Positions 17,300-25,615 of a stretch of 49,696 nt of DNA are shown piece after piece (positions within the stretch are counted from its first letter, which is position 1; the number at the start of each line of letters is the position of its first letter). This stretch comes from CALITV01 sp964415795 (GTDB lineage Bacteria > UBP6 > UBA1177 > JAKLFG01), in the NCBI GenBank assembly GCA_964415795.1, contig CAYQBN010000016.1, positions 1 through 49,696 of the forward strand, written 5' to 3'. Both the position numbers and the translations under genes were made by a program. The notes beneath the pieces were generated by a model, which was not told the DNA's origin, ran no database searches, and worked only from the letters and a program-made list of their open reading frames with translations.

Positions 17300-18094
17300 C
17301 TACGAAGTTCTGTTCTTTGCTTCAAGTCCTTGGTGCGCCTTCAAAAAGGAGAACGATAAGGAGAAGTGCACGATGAACAAAGAAGATGCCATTCCCACGA
17401 GAAAAGGGGTGATGATCGGTACGAGAAGCGAGAGGGCAGGGAGCAAGGCGAGGCGCATCAGGTCTCGCGGACGGTCGAGTATCCATGACATCGTTTGACG
17501 AAGGTCCCATCCGTGCCGAGAGGGTGAAAATCGAAAGAGCAATAAGAAGAAAAGGAGTCCCGTCAGCGTGAAAGAGAGAAGTGGTCCGATAAGGGGAATG
17601 AAGGTGATAATGAGGGAAAAAAGACCGGAGCCGAATGCGAGAAGTGCTGGGACGAGCGCCACTTTTGCTTCGGAGAGAAGGTCTTCAAGGTCGGGAAGTT
17701 CCTCGAGTGCGACCGATCTCCCCTGAAACAGATCTTCGGATGCGCTCGATATCACTTGATAAAATGGTGCCACAAGCGGGTAGGAAAGGGTAAACGCCAG
17801 AAAAAACGAGATCCCCTTGAGAAGAAGCGAAAAAAGGCTCTTCATCAGGGACCAAAGGAAGGACCAAAGAGCGCCATCTTCCGGTTTTGGTTCCTGAATG
17901 ACGAAATGAACATTTGCTTCGATCATTCTGGTGAAGAAGGGAAGCACAAGGAACGAAAAGAGAAATACCAGAAGAAAAATGAACAGGGACCAAACGAGTA
18001 AAGTACGCTCTTTTCGCACGAGACGAAGAGTTTCCTGAAAAGGTATGAACGGTCGGTCATTCTCGAGGTAGAAGGTCAATGACGCGCGTTCCAT
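17300..18094 (-). CDS. EI24/CysZ-like integral membrane protein
   Basis: 264 residues with about four to six hydrophobic segments (roughly 33-55, 80-115, 145-185, 225-250). The pattern fits the EI24 (Pfam) family, which includes the sulfate transporter CysZ. The overall helix layout and the conserved FxxPFYxxxxxxxED-type segment (VAPFYQVISSASEDLF) support this. AGGAG precedes the ATG by 6 nt. The gene overlaps the end of tsaE by 38 bp, so it belongs to the nnr-tsaE operon. A sulfate-transport role is not established, as no sulfur genes are nearby. Confidence 0.75.
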   Translation of the reverse strand: MERASLTFYLENDRPFIPFQETLRLVRKERTLLVWSLFIFLLVFLFSFLVLPFFTRMIEANVHFVIQEPKPEDGALWSFLWSLMKSLFSLLLKGISFFLAFTLSYPLVAPFYQVISSASEDLFQGRSVALEELPDLEDLLSEAKVALVPALLAFGSGLFSLIITFIPLIGPLLSFTLTGLLFFLLLFRFSPSRHGWDLRQTMSWILDRPRDLMRLALLPALSLLVPIITPFLVGMASSLFIVHFSLSFSFLKAHQGLEAKNRTS

Positions 18095-18515
18095 GTTCGT
18101 CTCCTTCGGTGATGGTTATCTCGCAGCGGGGTAGAAAGAACTCCCATGCCTGCCGAAATCGCGATGCCCATTCGATGAGGACAATGGCAGAGCGCTCGAG
18201 GAGGAGTTCCCGGAAGTCGGTCACCATAAGCTCTTCCCCGTCGGCGATACGATAGAAATCCCAGTGGTAAATGGGGATCCTTCCTTCGAGGTAGCATCGG
18301 AGAAGCACATAGGTCGGACTCTGTACGGTGTGTCGAGGAACCCCCCATGCTTCGGCGATCGCGGCGACCAAGGTGGTCTTTCCGGTTCCCAGATCGCCGT
18401 CGAGCGTTACCAAGGTTCCGGGTCCTAAAGAGAGGGCCAACTCTTTCCCAAACCGTTCGGTATCGGTCTCGCTCTTCGAAAGAAAAGGGGTCTGAGGAAC
18501 ATTGTTCACAATCAT
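18057..18515 (-). CDS. tsaE: tRNA threonylcarbamoyladenosine biosynthesis ATPase TsaE
   Basis: 152 residues. TsaE is a P-loop ATPase that assists TsaB/TsaD in transferring threonylcarbamoyl to A37 of tRNA. Walker A is GDLGTGKTT; the family segments SPTYVLLRCY and YHWDFYRI follow, then LIEWASRF. Its ATG overlaps the nnr stop in the ATGA arrangement. tsaC is in the same strand block at 10772-11401; tsaB and tsaD are not in the window. Confidence 0.93.
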   Translation of the reverse strand: MIVNNVPQTPFLSKSETDTERFGKELALSLGPGTLVTLDGDLGTGKTTLVAAIAEAWGVPRHTVQSPTYVLLRCYLEGRIPIYHWDFYRIADGEELMVTDFRELLLERSAIVLIEWASRFRQAWEFFLPRCEITITEGDEHGTRVIDLLPRE

Positions 18516-19963
18516 GTTCTTTCCAGAAGGGAAGATGCTTCTCCGATAAGGGAAATAAAAGAGGAAATGCGATGGAAAGAGGAAGAGAACTTCTTTTCAA
18601 GAAGGAGTCCCGCCTCTCGGTGAAGGAAGGCAGCGTTCACCGCCGCTTGGAACAGATCCTTGTCACGTCCTGCAAAGGCGGCAAGGATGCCGGCAAGAGC
18701 ATCGCCCGTTCCTCCGAACGAAAGCGAACGAGCGCCGTGAGGGAGAATGACGGTTCGCTCTCGGTGGCGTATCCATGAAGCGGCATTTTTGGCGTAAAGA
18801 ACCTGTCTCCGTGAGAGAGGAAAACGCTGTACCTGTTCGTGCCACGGGCCTTGGAAACCACATCGCTCAGCAGTGCGGGAAAGTTCGCCGGGATGGGGGG
18901 TAAAGATCGTCTCGCGGCGCGAGAGACGACGAAGAGCGGAGGGATCGAGGTGGTCGAAGATACCGGCGTCGAGTATCAGGCGAAAGGAAGAAAATGTAAT
19001 AAAATCAAAAAGTTCTTTTGAAAGATGATGAAGACCCGGACCGCAAATGACCACATCCCACTTCTCGGGATGGGTCGTTGCCTCCTCCGGGGTGGTAAGC
19101 ATCACGGCGGGATACCGTCCAGCAAGTTTGAGGAGCGTCGGTGCAGGTACCGCCACGGTGGCAAGTCCTCCTCCGGCGGCGAGAAAGGCTTCCGCGGCGA
19201 TGAACGAGGCACCGATCTTCGAAGGGTCTCCACCGATAACGAGAAGCCGACCGTTCGTCCGTTTGTGGGCACTCGGAGGTGTCACAGGTAAAAGAACATC
19301 GCGTTTTTCGAGGATGGCGAAGGGGGTCTGTTGTGCCGGGACGCCGATGGATCCAAGACGAACCTCTCCCGCGTGATCGGGGCCGGATCCAAGGAAAAGT
19401 CCTGCTTTAACGAGACCGAAACTAACGGTGATGTCTGCGTTTATCGCTTCGGGAAGCGCCTCACCGGTATCGCTGGAAAGGCCGGTCGGCACATCGACGG
19501 CGATAACTTTCTTGCGAGGATAGGTGTTGATAAAGCGAACGGCGGCAAGAAGGGGGGGAGAGAGCGGGGTCGAAAGCCCAGTGCCTAGCATGGCGTCTAC
19601 TATAAGAAGGTTGCCGGAAAGCGAGCGATAAGAGCGAAGAACTCGTACCGAACGAGGGAGGAGACGAAAGTTCGTCGCAGTATCCCCCGAAAGAGCGTCG
19701 GGAGCGAACAGGGGAACGAGAAAGAGCGGTACTCGGCATCGTCGTTCGGCAAGGAGGCGAAGAAGCGCCATGCCGTCACCACCGTTTCCTCCTTTGCCAG
19801 CAAAGACAACGAGGGCATCGAACTGTTCTCGAGAAAGGAGCTCGGTTACTGCTTCGTAGAGCGAGAACGCGGCGTTCTCCATAAGGAGAAGAGAAGGTAT
19901 CCCTTGCGCGATCGCTTTTGTATCCATGTTTCGCGCGTCCCTGCTCCAGCCTGCCGGCAACAT
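18512..19963 (-). CDS. nnr: Bifunctional NAD(P)H-hydrate epimerase/dehydratase
   Basis: 483 residues. It repairs hydrated NADH and NADPH. The N-terminal epimerase domain has SLLLMENAA, AGKGGNGGDG and VDVPTGLSSDTG; the C-terminal ADP/ATP-dependent dehydratase domain has FTPHPGELSR and SFGGTGDALAGI. The fused arrangement is common in bacteria and is often next to tsaE, as here. GAGG lies 6 nt before ATG 19963. It starts a three-gene operon with tsaE and the EI24-like gene and is divergent from guaB. Confidence 0.94.
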   Translation of the reverse strand: MLPAGWSRDARNMDTKAIAQGIPSLLLMENAAFSLYEAVTELLSREQFDALVVFAGKGGNGGDGMALLRLLAERRCRVPLFLVPLFAPDALSGDTATNFRLLPRSVRVLRSYRSLSGNLLIVDAMLGTGLSTPLSPPLLAAVRFINTYPRKKVIAVDVPTGLSSDTGEALPEAINADITVSFGLVKAGLFLGSGPDHAGEVRLGSIGVPAQQTPFAILEKRDVLLPVTPPSAHKRTNGRLLVIGGDPSKIGASFIAAEAFLAAGGGLATVAVPAPTLLKLAGRYPAVMLTTPEEATTHPEKWDVVICGPGLHHLSKELFDFITFSSFRLILDAGIFDHLDPSALRRLSRRETIFTPHPGELSRTAERCGFQGPWHEQVQRFPLSRRQVLYAKNAASWIRHRERTVILPHGARSLSFGGTGDALAGILAAFAGRDKDLFQAAVNAAFLHREAGLLLEKKFSSSFHRISSFISLIGEASSLLERT

Positions 19964-20038
19964 GATAAGCCTCGTTGTTTCGTTGCGCTGTCATTCTATA
20001 CACCTCTTTAGGAAAAGAAAAGAGAAAGGTTGTTTTCG

Positions 20039-20066
20039 TTGACAGCAGAAGGTCCATTTATACAAT
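20039..20066 (+). promoter_or_regulatory. Promoter of the guaB-pabABC operon
   Basis: Perfect -35 TTGACA (20039-20044), 16-bp spacer, TACAAT (20061-20066), leaving a leader of about 26 nt before guaB. This is the best-matching promoter of the window. Confidence 0.72.
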
Positions 20067-20098
20067 GCGCCATTATCGTTTCTCAAAGGGGAGAGACT

Positions 20099-21568
20099 AT
20101 GGTTACCGAACATCAAAAGATTCCGACGATGCTCACTTTCGACGATGTCCTACTCGTTCCCTGCTTTTCGGAGGTTCTTCCGAGTGAAGTGACCCTTGCG
20201 TCCCGGCTTGCCGAGCGAGTGGTCCTCAATGTCCCATTCATGAGTGCGGCGATGGATACCGTCACCGAGCATCGCATGGCGATCGCGATGGCACGGGAGG
20301 GAGGTATCGGTATTATTCACAAGAACATGCCGGTTGAGGATCAAGCCCGCGAAGTGAAAGCGGTCAAGCGTTCCGAGAGCGGCGTCATTACCCAGCCGAT
20401 CACCATATCTCCCGACAAGACGCTTCTCGACGCGCTCGAGCTCATGAAAATAAACGGGATTTCAGGTATTCCCGTTACCCAAAAGAACAAGCTCGTTGGC
20501 ATCGTCACCAATCGTGACCTCCGCTTCGAGACCGATCTTTCGAAACAGGTGAAAGAGGTGATGACGACGAAACTGGTGACGGTGCAGGACAAGTGTTCGG
20601 TCGAGGAAGCAAAGCGGCTCATGCACCAGCACCGTATCGAAAAGTTGCTCGTCGTGGACAAGAAGGGAGAGCTCATCGGCCTCATAACGACGCGTGATCT
20701 CGAAAATCAGGAGAAGTTCCCCAACGCCGCGAAGGATGAGTTCGGCCGGCTTCTCGTCGGTGCGGCGGTCGGTGCGACCGATACGGCGCTCGAACGGGCC
20801 GAGGCGCTTGTCGAGGCGGGAACGGACCTGCTCGTGCTCGACTCGGCGCACGGTCACTCGAAGAATGTCCTTGACCGCACGCGTGCCATCAAAAAACGGT
20901 GGCCGTCGCTCGCGCTTATGGCGGGAAATGTGGTGACTGCCGAGGGTGCCGAGGCGCTCCTCGATGCAGGTGCCGACATCATCAAAGTGGGTATAGGCCC
21001 CGGTTCCATTTGCACTACCCGTGTCATCGCCGGGGTGGGATTTCCTCAACTATCGGCGATTCTCGAAGTCGCCGAGGTGGTGCATCGGCGTGGCAAGACG
21101 CTCGTTGCTGACGGTGGCATCAAATTCTCGGGAGATATCGTCAAAGCGCTTGCGGCCGGAGCCGATGCTGTCATGATGGGGGGTATGTTCGCCGGGACCG
21201 AAGAGTCGCCGGGAGAGACGGTGCTTTACCAAGGGCGCACCTATAAACTCTACCGAGGCATGGGCTCTCTTAGTGCGATGAAGCAAGGGTCGAGCGACCG
21301 CTATTTTCAGGAAGGGATACGCGAAGAACAGAAGTTCGTTCCCGAGGGTATAGAAGGTCGTGTCGCCTACAAAGGGCCCGTTGCCGAGACCATCTACCAA
21401 CTCGCTGGCGGTCTTCGCGCCGGTTTCGGTTATCTCGGTGCGAAGGATGTTGCCGCTCTTCGTAGGAACGCTCGGTTCATTCGCATCACCGACGCTGGCT
21501 TCAAAGAATCGCATGTGCATGATGTGATCATCACGAAAGAGGCGCCTAACTACCGCGTCGAGCGATGA
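20099..21568 (+). CDS. guaB: Inosine-5'-monophosphate dehydrogenase
   Basis: 489 residues. It oxidises IMP to XMP, the committed step to GMP. The catalytic cysteine is C305 in GSICTTR. Tandem CBS domains cover about residues 95-205, and the flap region carries the MGSLSAMK and SSDRYFQ segments. ATG 20099 has GGGGAGAG just upstream. The longer open frame from 20030 runs through the promoter and is excluded. It overlaps pabA in the ATGA form and heads the operon. Confidence 0.96.
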   Translation: MVTEHQKIPTMLTFDDVLLVPCFSEVLPSEVTLASRLAERVVLNVPFMSAAMDTVTEHRMAIAMAREGGIGIIHKNMPVEDQAREVKAVKRSESGVITQPITISPDKTLLDALELMKINGISGIPVTQKNKLVGIVTNRDLRFETDLSKQVKEVMTTKLVTVQDKCSVEEAKRLMHQHRIEKLLVVDKKGELIGLITTRDLENQEKFPNAAKDEFGRLLVGAAVGATDTALERAEALVEAGTDLLVLDSAHGHSKNVLDRTRAIKKRWPSLALMAGNVVTAEGAEALLDAGADIIKVGIGPGSICTTRVIAGVGFPQLSAILEVAEVVHRRGKTLVADGGIKFSGDIVKALAAGADAVMMGGMFAGTEESPGETVLYQGRTYKLYRGMGSLSAMKQGSSDRYFQEGIREEQKFVPEGIEGRVAYKGPVAETIYQLAGGLRAGFGYLGAKDVAALRRNARFIRITDAGFKESHVHDVIITKEAPNYRVER

Positions 21569-22149
21569 ACACGCCGCGGGTCCTTCTCATAGACAACTAT
21601 GACTCCTTCACCTACAACATCTATCATCTTGTTGCATCTCTTGGTGCCGCGGTCACTGTGGTTCGCAACGATGCCGCAGCGGTCGAAGATCTTCTCCAAG
21701 GGCCATGGACGCATCTCATTGTAGGGCCGGGGCCGAAAGGTCCCGCCGAAAGCGGCGTATCGCTTGCGGCAATAGATTCGTTTAAGGAAAGAATTCCAAT
21801 ACTTGGCATCTGTCTCGGTTTGCAGGCAATGGCATACCTATACGGCGGAAAAGTCGCCCCGCATGAACCGGTCCATGGGAAAAAGGAGGAGATCCATCAT
21901 CGTAATGTAGGTGTTCATGCCGACATACCTTCCCCTTTCAAAGCGGCTCGTTATCATTCTCTTGCAGTAAAATCATTTGATCCTGCGGTATTCGAGATTA
22001 CTGCGGAAAGCCGTGCCGGGCTGGTGATGGGACTTCGTCACCGTATCCATTCTCTTATGGAAGGGGTCCAGTATCACCCTGAATCGTTCCTCTCTCAGTA
22101 TGGTGACCAACTGATGGACAACTTTCTTCGGATGCGTTATGAGTTCTGA
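21565..22149 (+). CDS. pabA: Aminodeoxychorismate/anthranilate synthase glutamine amidotransferase subunit
   Basis: 194 residues. Class I glutamine amidotransferase: DNYDSFTYNI at the N-terminus, the nucleophile in GICLGLQA, and the catalytic His-Glu in QYHPESF. It supplies ammonia to the synthase subunit encoded next. TrpG and PabA are not separable on sequence alone; the partner PabB motif and adjacent pabC favour folate synthesis, though the subunit may also serve tryptophan synthesis. The stop overlaps the pabB start by 11 bp. Confidence 0.9.
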   Translation: MNTPRVLLIDNYDSFTYNIYHLVASLGAAVTVVRNDAAAVEDLLQGPWTHLIVGPGPKGPAESGVSLAAIDSFKERIPILGICLGLQAMAYLYGGKVAPHEPVHGKKEEIHHRNVGVHADIPSPFKAARYHSLAVKSFDPAVFEITAESRAGLVMGLRHRIHSLMEGVQYHPESFLSQYGDQLMDNFLRMRYEF

Positions 22150-23566
22150 GAAACCTTTTTTCTCGATACATTCCATAACCGTAGAGCCGCTAGCGCTTTC
22201 CAACTCGCTGTATCTCCTTTCAAGGCTCACGGCGGCGCAGGAGGGCCGCTTCTTTCTCGCGTCGCTCAATCAGCGGGATTTTTTTGGTCGTTTTTCGATA
22301 TTTGCCGCTGACCCGCTCGTTGGGTGTCTCTACCGGGACGGAATGCGTTTTCTTCTCGATCATCGACGGCAAATAATCGAGCGTCGGAGATATTCTTTCG
22401 AGGAAGTGCTTCATGCGATTTGCACGCCGATCCCGGGAAGTGATCGGCGCAATACCCCTTTCTCCGGTGTCGCCGTAGGGTTCATTGCCTATGACGCCTG
22501 CCGTTACCTCGAGCGGGTAGAAGTGCCTTCTCCCAAAATAGTGGATCTTCCTGATCTTGCATTCTTTTTCAGCGACACCTTCATTGTGTGCGATCATTTT
22601 GAACAAGAGGCCTATCTTGTTCTTCTCGATACCGATCGTTCGATTCGTTCCGTCGAAGAACGACGGGCCGCGCTTCGGAGTGAGATCGACGCTATTTCTC
22701 CCCAAGATCTCTTCCTTTTTCAACCAGAAGATCATGTTCAAGCCCTCGCATTGGTTACCAAGGAAGATTATCTGCGGGCAGTTCGTCGTATCATCTCCTA
22801 TATCAGGGCCGGTGATGTCTATCAGGTCAATTATGCTTACCCGATACGCATTCGTACCGCTGTCTCGACCGCTGACCTTTTTATGCAGTATGTGCTCAAA
22901 AATCCGGTTGATTTTGCCGCGTATGGCGCGTATGGGGGTACGGAACTGCTTTCTCTTTCTCCCGAATGTTTTTTTACCCTTTATGGCACTACCGTAAAGA
23001 GTTATCCCATCAAGGGAACCATCGGCCGTGCGAGTGACCCAGAACGAGATGTAGCTCTTCGAAAGCAACTGCTTTCGAGCGAAAAGGATCTCGCTGAACT
23101 CTCAATGATAGTCGACGTAGTCCGAAACGACATTGGGAAAGTTGCCCGGGTCGGAAGTGTGAAGGTAAAGCAACATGCCTCCCTCGATACTTTTCAAACG
23201 CTGTATCACCTCTTTTCTGTCATTCAAGGTACAGTAGATCCTTCTCAGCGTGCTGAGTTAATCACCGCAATGTTTCCGGGTGCTTCCGTCACCGGAGCGC
23301 CCAAGATTCGTGCCATGGAGATCATTGCCGAACTCGAACCATACCGCCGGGGAGTTTATACCGGTTCCATCGGGTGGATCGGTTATCATCGCGATATGGC
23401 ATTCAACATCGCCATACGAACCATTCAGAAGAGAAAAGACGAACTCTACTATTTTACCGGAGGAGGCATCGTAGCCGATTCGGATCCCGAACGAGAGTAT
23501 GAGGAGACATTGGTAAAAACGAGGTCTTTTTTCAATATCTTTCCAGAGGTTACCCTTGTTTCCTAA
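22139..23566 (+). CDS. pabB: Aminodeoxychorismate synthase component I
   Basis: 475 residues. Chorismate-binding enzyme that makes 4-amino-4-deoxychorismate with PabA. The motif PIKGT, with K292, marks PabB rather than anthranilate synthase (which has PIAGT). Further signatures are GDVYQVNYA, ELSMIVDVVRNDIG, FPGASVTGAPK and YTGSIGWIG. It overlaps both pabA and pabC, so translation is probably coupled across the three. Confidence 0.93.
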   Translation: MSSEKPFFSIHSITVEPLALSNSLYLLSRLTAAQEGRFFLASLNQRDFFGRFSIFAADPLVGCLYRDGMRFLLDHRRQIIERRRYSFEEVLHAICTPIPGSDRRNTPFSGVAVGFIAYDACRYLERVEVPSPKIVDLPDLAFFFSDTFIVCDHFEQEAYLVLLDTDRSIRSVEERRAALRSEIDAISPQDLFLFQPEDHVQALALVTKEDYLRAVRRIISYIRAGDVYQVNYAYPIRIRTAVSTADLFMQYVLKNPVDFAAYGAYGGTELLSLSPECFFTLYGTTVKSYPIKGTIGRASDPERDVALRKQLLSSEKDLAELSMIVDVVRNDIGKVARVGSVKVKQHASLDTFQTLYHLFSVIQGTVDPSQRAELITAMFPGASVTGAPKIRAMEIIAELEPYRRGVYTGSIGWIGYHRDMAFNIAIRTIQKRKDELYYFTGGGIVADSDPEREYEETLVKTRSFFNIFPEVTLVS

Positions 23567-24167
23567 GAGGACAGAGGGGTTCTTCACCACTGGTGTCGTC
23601 GTTGGTCACCGCCTTGTATGGGAAGAAGAACATTTTGCTCGGCTTACTACTCACGCGGCACACTTCGATGTTTTTTTTGACCGAAAATTCGTTGAAACCG
23701 AACTCAGAACGAGGTCTCAGAATAATGCAGGTCCTTGCCGCTGTCGTATATCCTACTCTTTTGTGTCAAACCAATGGGGGGTAACCCTCGAGCCGATGCC
23801 GAGGACAAAAATACCTGTCAAGTGTCGAGTGATTAAAGTAAAAGAGCCTTTGGGCTGCTGGAAGACCTTTCCTCGGCCTGTGTTCGACCTTTTTCCCGGC
23901 GAAGAGGTGATACTGGTAGACGCTCATTCGAATCGGGTCTACGAGGGGAGTTACACCAATGTCTTTGTCGAAAACAAAGGCGTTTTTTTTACCCCGCCCG
24001 TCGATGGTACAATCTTGGAAGGCATTTGTCGATGTAAGTTTCTATTATTACTTCGAAATCTTGGTTATTCCGTTCGGGAGGAGCCTTTTGACATGTCTTT
24101 GCTGAAAGAGGGCAAGATCTTTCTTACCAATGCTCTCCGAGGAACGATGGAAGGGTTTCTTTTGTAA
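23556..24167 (+). CDS. pabC: Aminodeoxychorismate lyase (PLP fold-type IV), short form
   Basis: 203 residues, shorter than the usual 250-290. PabC releases pyruvate from aminodeoxychorismate to give p-aminobenzoate. The PLP lysine is probably K103 in WKTFPR, followed by E130 in YEGSYTNVF, then GTILEGICR and FLTNALRGTMEG, all class IV signatures. The start is TTG 23556 with AGAGG 6 nt before it, inside the end of pabB. The small N-terminal domain is reduced. It ends 4 bp from the stop of the convergent gene. Confidence 0.85.
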   Translation: MFPKRTEGFFTTGVVVGHRLVWEEEHFARLTTHAAHFDVFFDRKFVETELRTRSQNNAGPCRCRISYSFVSNQWGVTLEPMPRTKIPVKCRVIKVKEPLGCWKTFPRPVFDLFPGEEVILVDAHSNRVYEGSYTNVFVENKGVFFTPPVDGTILEGICRCKFLLLLRNLGYSVREEPFDMSLLKEGKIFLTNALRGTMEGFLL

Positions 24168-24171
24168 AAGA

Positions 24172-24891
24172 TTACTTGTTGGCAGGGGCGGCAGAGACCG
24201 TTTTGTCGGTGTAGCCTTTGGGGATGGTGAATAACGCAGGAGCGGGAACAAGAGGAGAGATTTCTTTCAAGGTTTGTTCAACCCGCGGGAGTTTTTTGTT
24301 GAGAGGTATCTTCGTGCTTTTGATGACGAGACCTTCCGCCTCTGCTTTGTCTCTGATCTTTTCTTCAAGAACCCGATATTTGACCAGTGTTTCAGGAAGA
24401 TAGGCAGCATACTTTTTTCGGAGTTCGATGATGGGACTGGTTTTAAGAGCCGGTGCTACCCAAATTTCCTGATACTCCTTGCCGTCGACGGTAACAAGAT
24501 ACCGTATGGTGTCCCAAGATCCTATTTTCTCAGAACCCTTTTTTACGAACACAATCTTCGGATCGAGTTTCTCAGGATCGGCGTAGCCACTGTTTTTGAG
24601 ACCGTTCGCGATTCCTTCAGCAAACTTAAGATAGTCGGAAAGTTTCGAGACTTGATAGGTTTTTTGAAAGTGGTTGACGATAGTTACCGTATCGTTGGCA
24701 AGATCGACGATCGTTTCGGTACTTCCCGTTGGTGCTTCATTAACCACTTTAATGACCTGCTCGGTAAGATATGAGCGCTTGACCACCGTGCTCCCGTTCA
24801 CCACCACCTCTTCGGTGATTTGCCACCCCTCTTCGGCCGCGGCGAGGATCGTCGCCATCGCGATGAAGAAAAACAACATCATGCTCCGCAT
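24172..24891 (-). CDS. Periplasmic/secreted protein, DUF4412-like
   Basis: 239 residues. The signal peptide MRSMMLFFFIAMATILAAA precedes EEGWQITEEV. The body has the pattern of outer-membrane-sorting-like beta proteins: repeated short strands (TIVDLANDTVTIVNHFQKTYQV, then a DTIRYLVTVDGKEYQEIWVAP strand pair). This resembles DUF4412 proteins, but family assignment is tentative. ATG 24891 has AAAGGAGGACC upstream. It has its own promoter inside the end of the preceding gene. Confidence 0.72.
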   Translation of the reverse strand: MRSMMLFFFIAMATILAAAEEGWQITEEVVVNGSTVVKRSYLTEQVIKVVNEAPTGSTETIVDLANDTVTIVNHFQKTYQVSKLSDYLKFAEGIANGLKNSGYADPEKLDPKIVFVKKGSEKIGSWDTIRYLVTVDGKEYQEIWVAPALKTSPIIELRKKYAAYLPETLVKYRVLEEKIRDKAEAEGLVIKSTKIPLNKKLPRVEQTLKEISPLVPAPALFTIPKGYTDKTVSAAPANK

Positions 24892-24929
24892 ATGGTCCTC
24901 CTTTGGGAACGCGATACTCTTAACGATAT

Positions 24930-24957
24930 ATTGTACCCCATCGTCACCATTTCTCAA
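24930..24957 (-). promoter_or_regulatory. Promoter of the 24172-24891 gene
   Basis: Minus strand: TTGAGA (24957-24952), 16-bp spacer, TACAAT (24935-24930). It overlaps the last codons of the upstream gene. Confidence 0.55.
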
Positions 24958-25615
24958 TAAATTTCTCGAGATCTTTTTCCTTGGTACTGAAGACAATGGT
25001 CAGATCTCCGGTGCGTGATTTGGCTTCATTAGCCTTTTCTATCGAGACGAAGCGAAATCCATGACGGGGAAAAAGAAGCCCTGCCGCCACAAAGAACGGC
25101 TTGCCGAACGCGCGTTCATCAAGCGGTGACAGAAGCGTTGCTTGTTCGGAAGGCTGTTTTCCGCGCCTCAGGGTAAAAACGGTCTTTCCCTTCTCGGTCT
25201 GTTGCTCGAGAGTTACCACCCCTTTGAATGGCAGAGAAGGAAGGGTGTCATCTTTCTTTCTCTTGAGATGGACGAGTGTCACCTCATAGTTGAAGAAATC
25301 TAGCGTTTCTCTTAAACGAATCTCTTCCATCGGCGAAAGCGTTCCTTCCAAGAAAATAAGCGGGGATGTTCCGTTGAGAAGGGGAATGATTTCCCGGAGC
25401 CACGCCGCTTGTTGCTGGTCGAAAAGAAAAGCGACCTGCCACTTCTTGGAGAGGGCTTTTTCTATGAGATAACGGGGGGTTGATGGTTCGATATAAAGGT
25501 GGTAGGTGCCAAGGGGAGGAAGAGGTTTTTCTTTGAGGACCAATTTGGGAGCGGCCTGTGCCGAAAGGTAGAAGGAGATGAAGAGTAAGGTGAAGAAGAA
25601 ACTAAGGCGCATCAT
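24944..25615 (-). CDS. Secreted protein of unknown function
   Basis: 223 residues, not recognised. A signal peptide is evident (MMRLSFFFTLLFISFYLSAQA, then APKLV). The rest is a soluble alpha/beta pattern with a hydrophobic-then-charged rhythm and no cysteines. The start ATG directly abuts the stop of the upstream lipoprotein gene with no Shine-Dalgarno sequence, so translation is probably coupled to it. A second ATG follows immediately. Confidence 0.65.
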   Translation of the reverse strand: MMRLSFFFTLLFISFYLSAQAAPKLVLKEKPLPPLGTYHLYIEPSTPRYLIEKALSKKWQVAFLFDQQQAAWLREIIPLLNGTSPLIFLEGTLSPMEEIRLRETLDFFNYEVTLVHLKRKKDDTLPSLPFKGVVTLEQQTEKGKTVFTLRRGKQPSEQATLLSPLDERAFGKPFFVAAGLLFPRHGFRFVSIEKANEAKSRTGDLTIVFSTKEKDLEKFIEKW

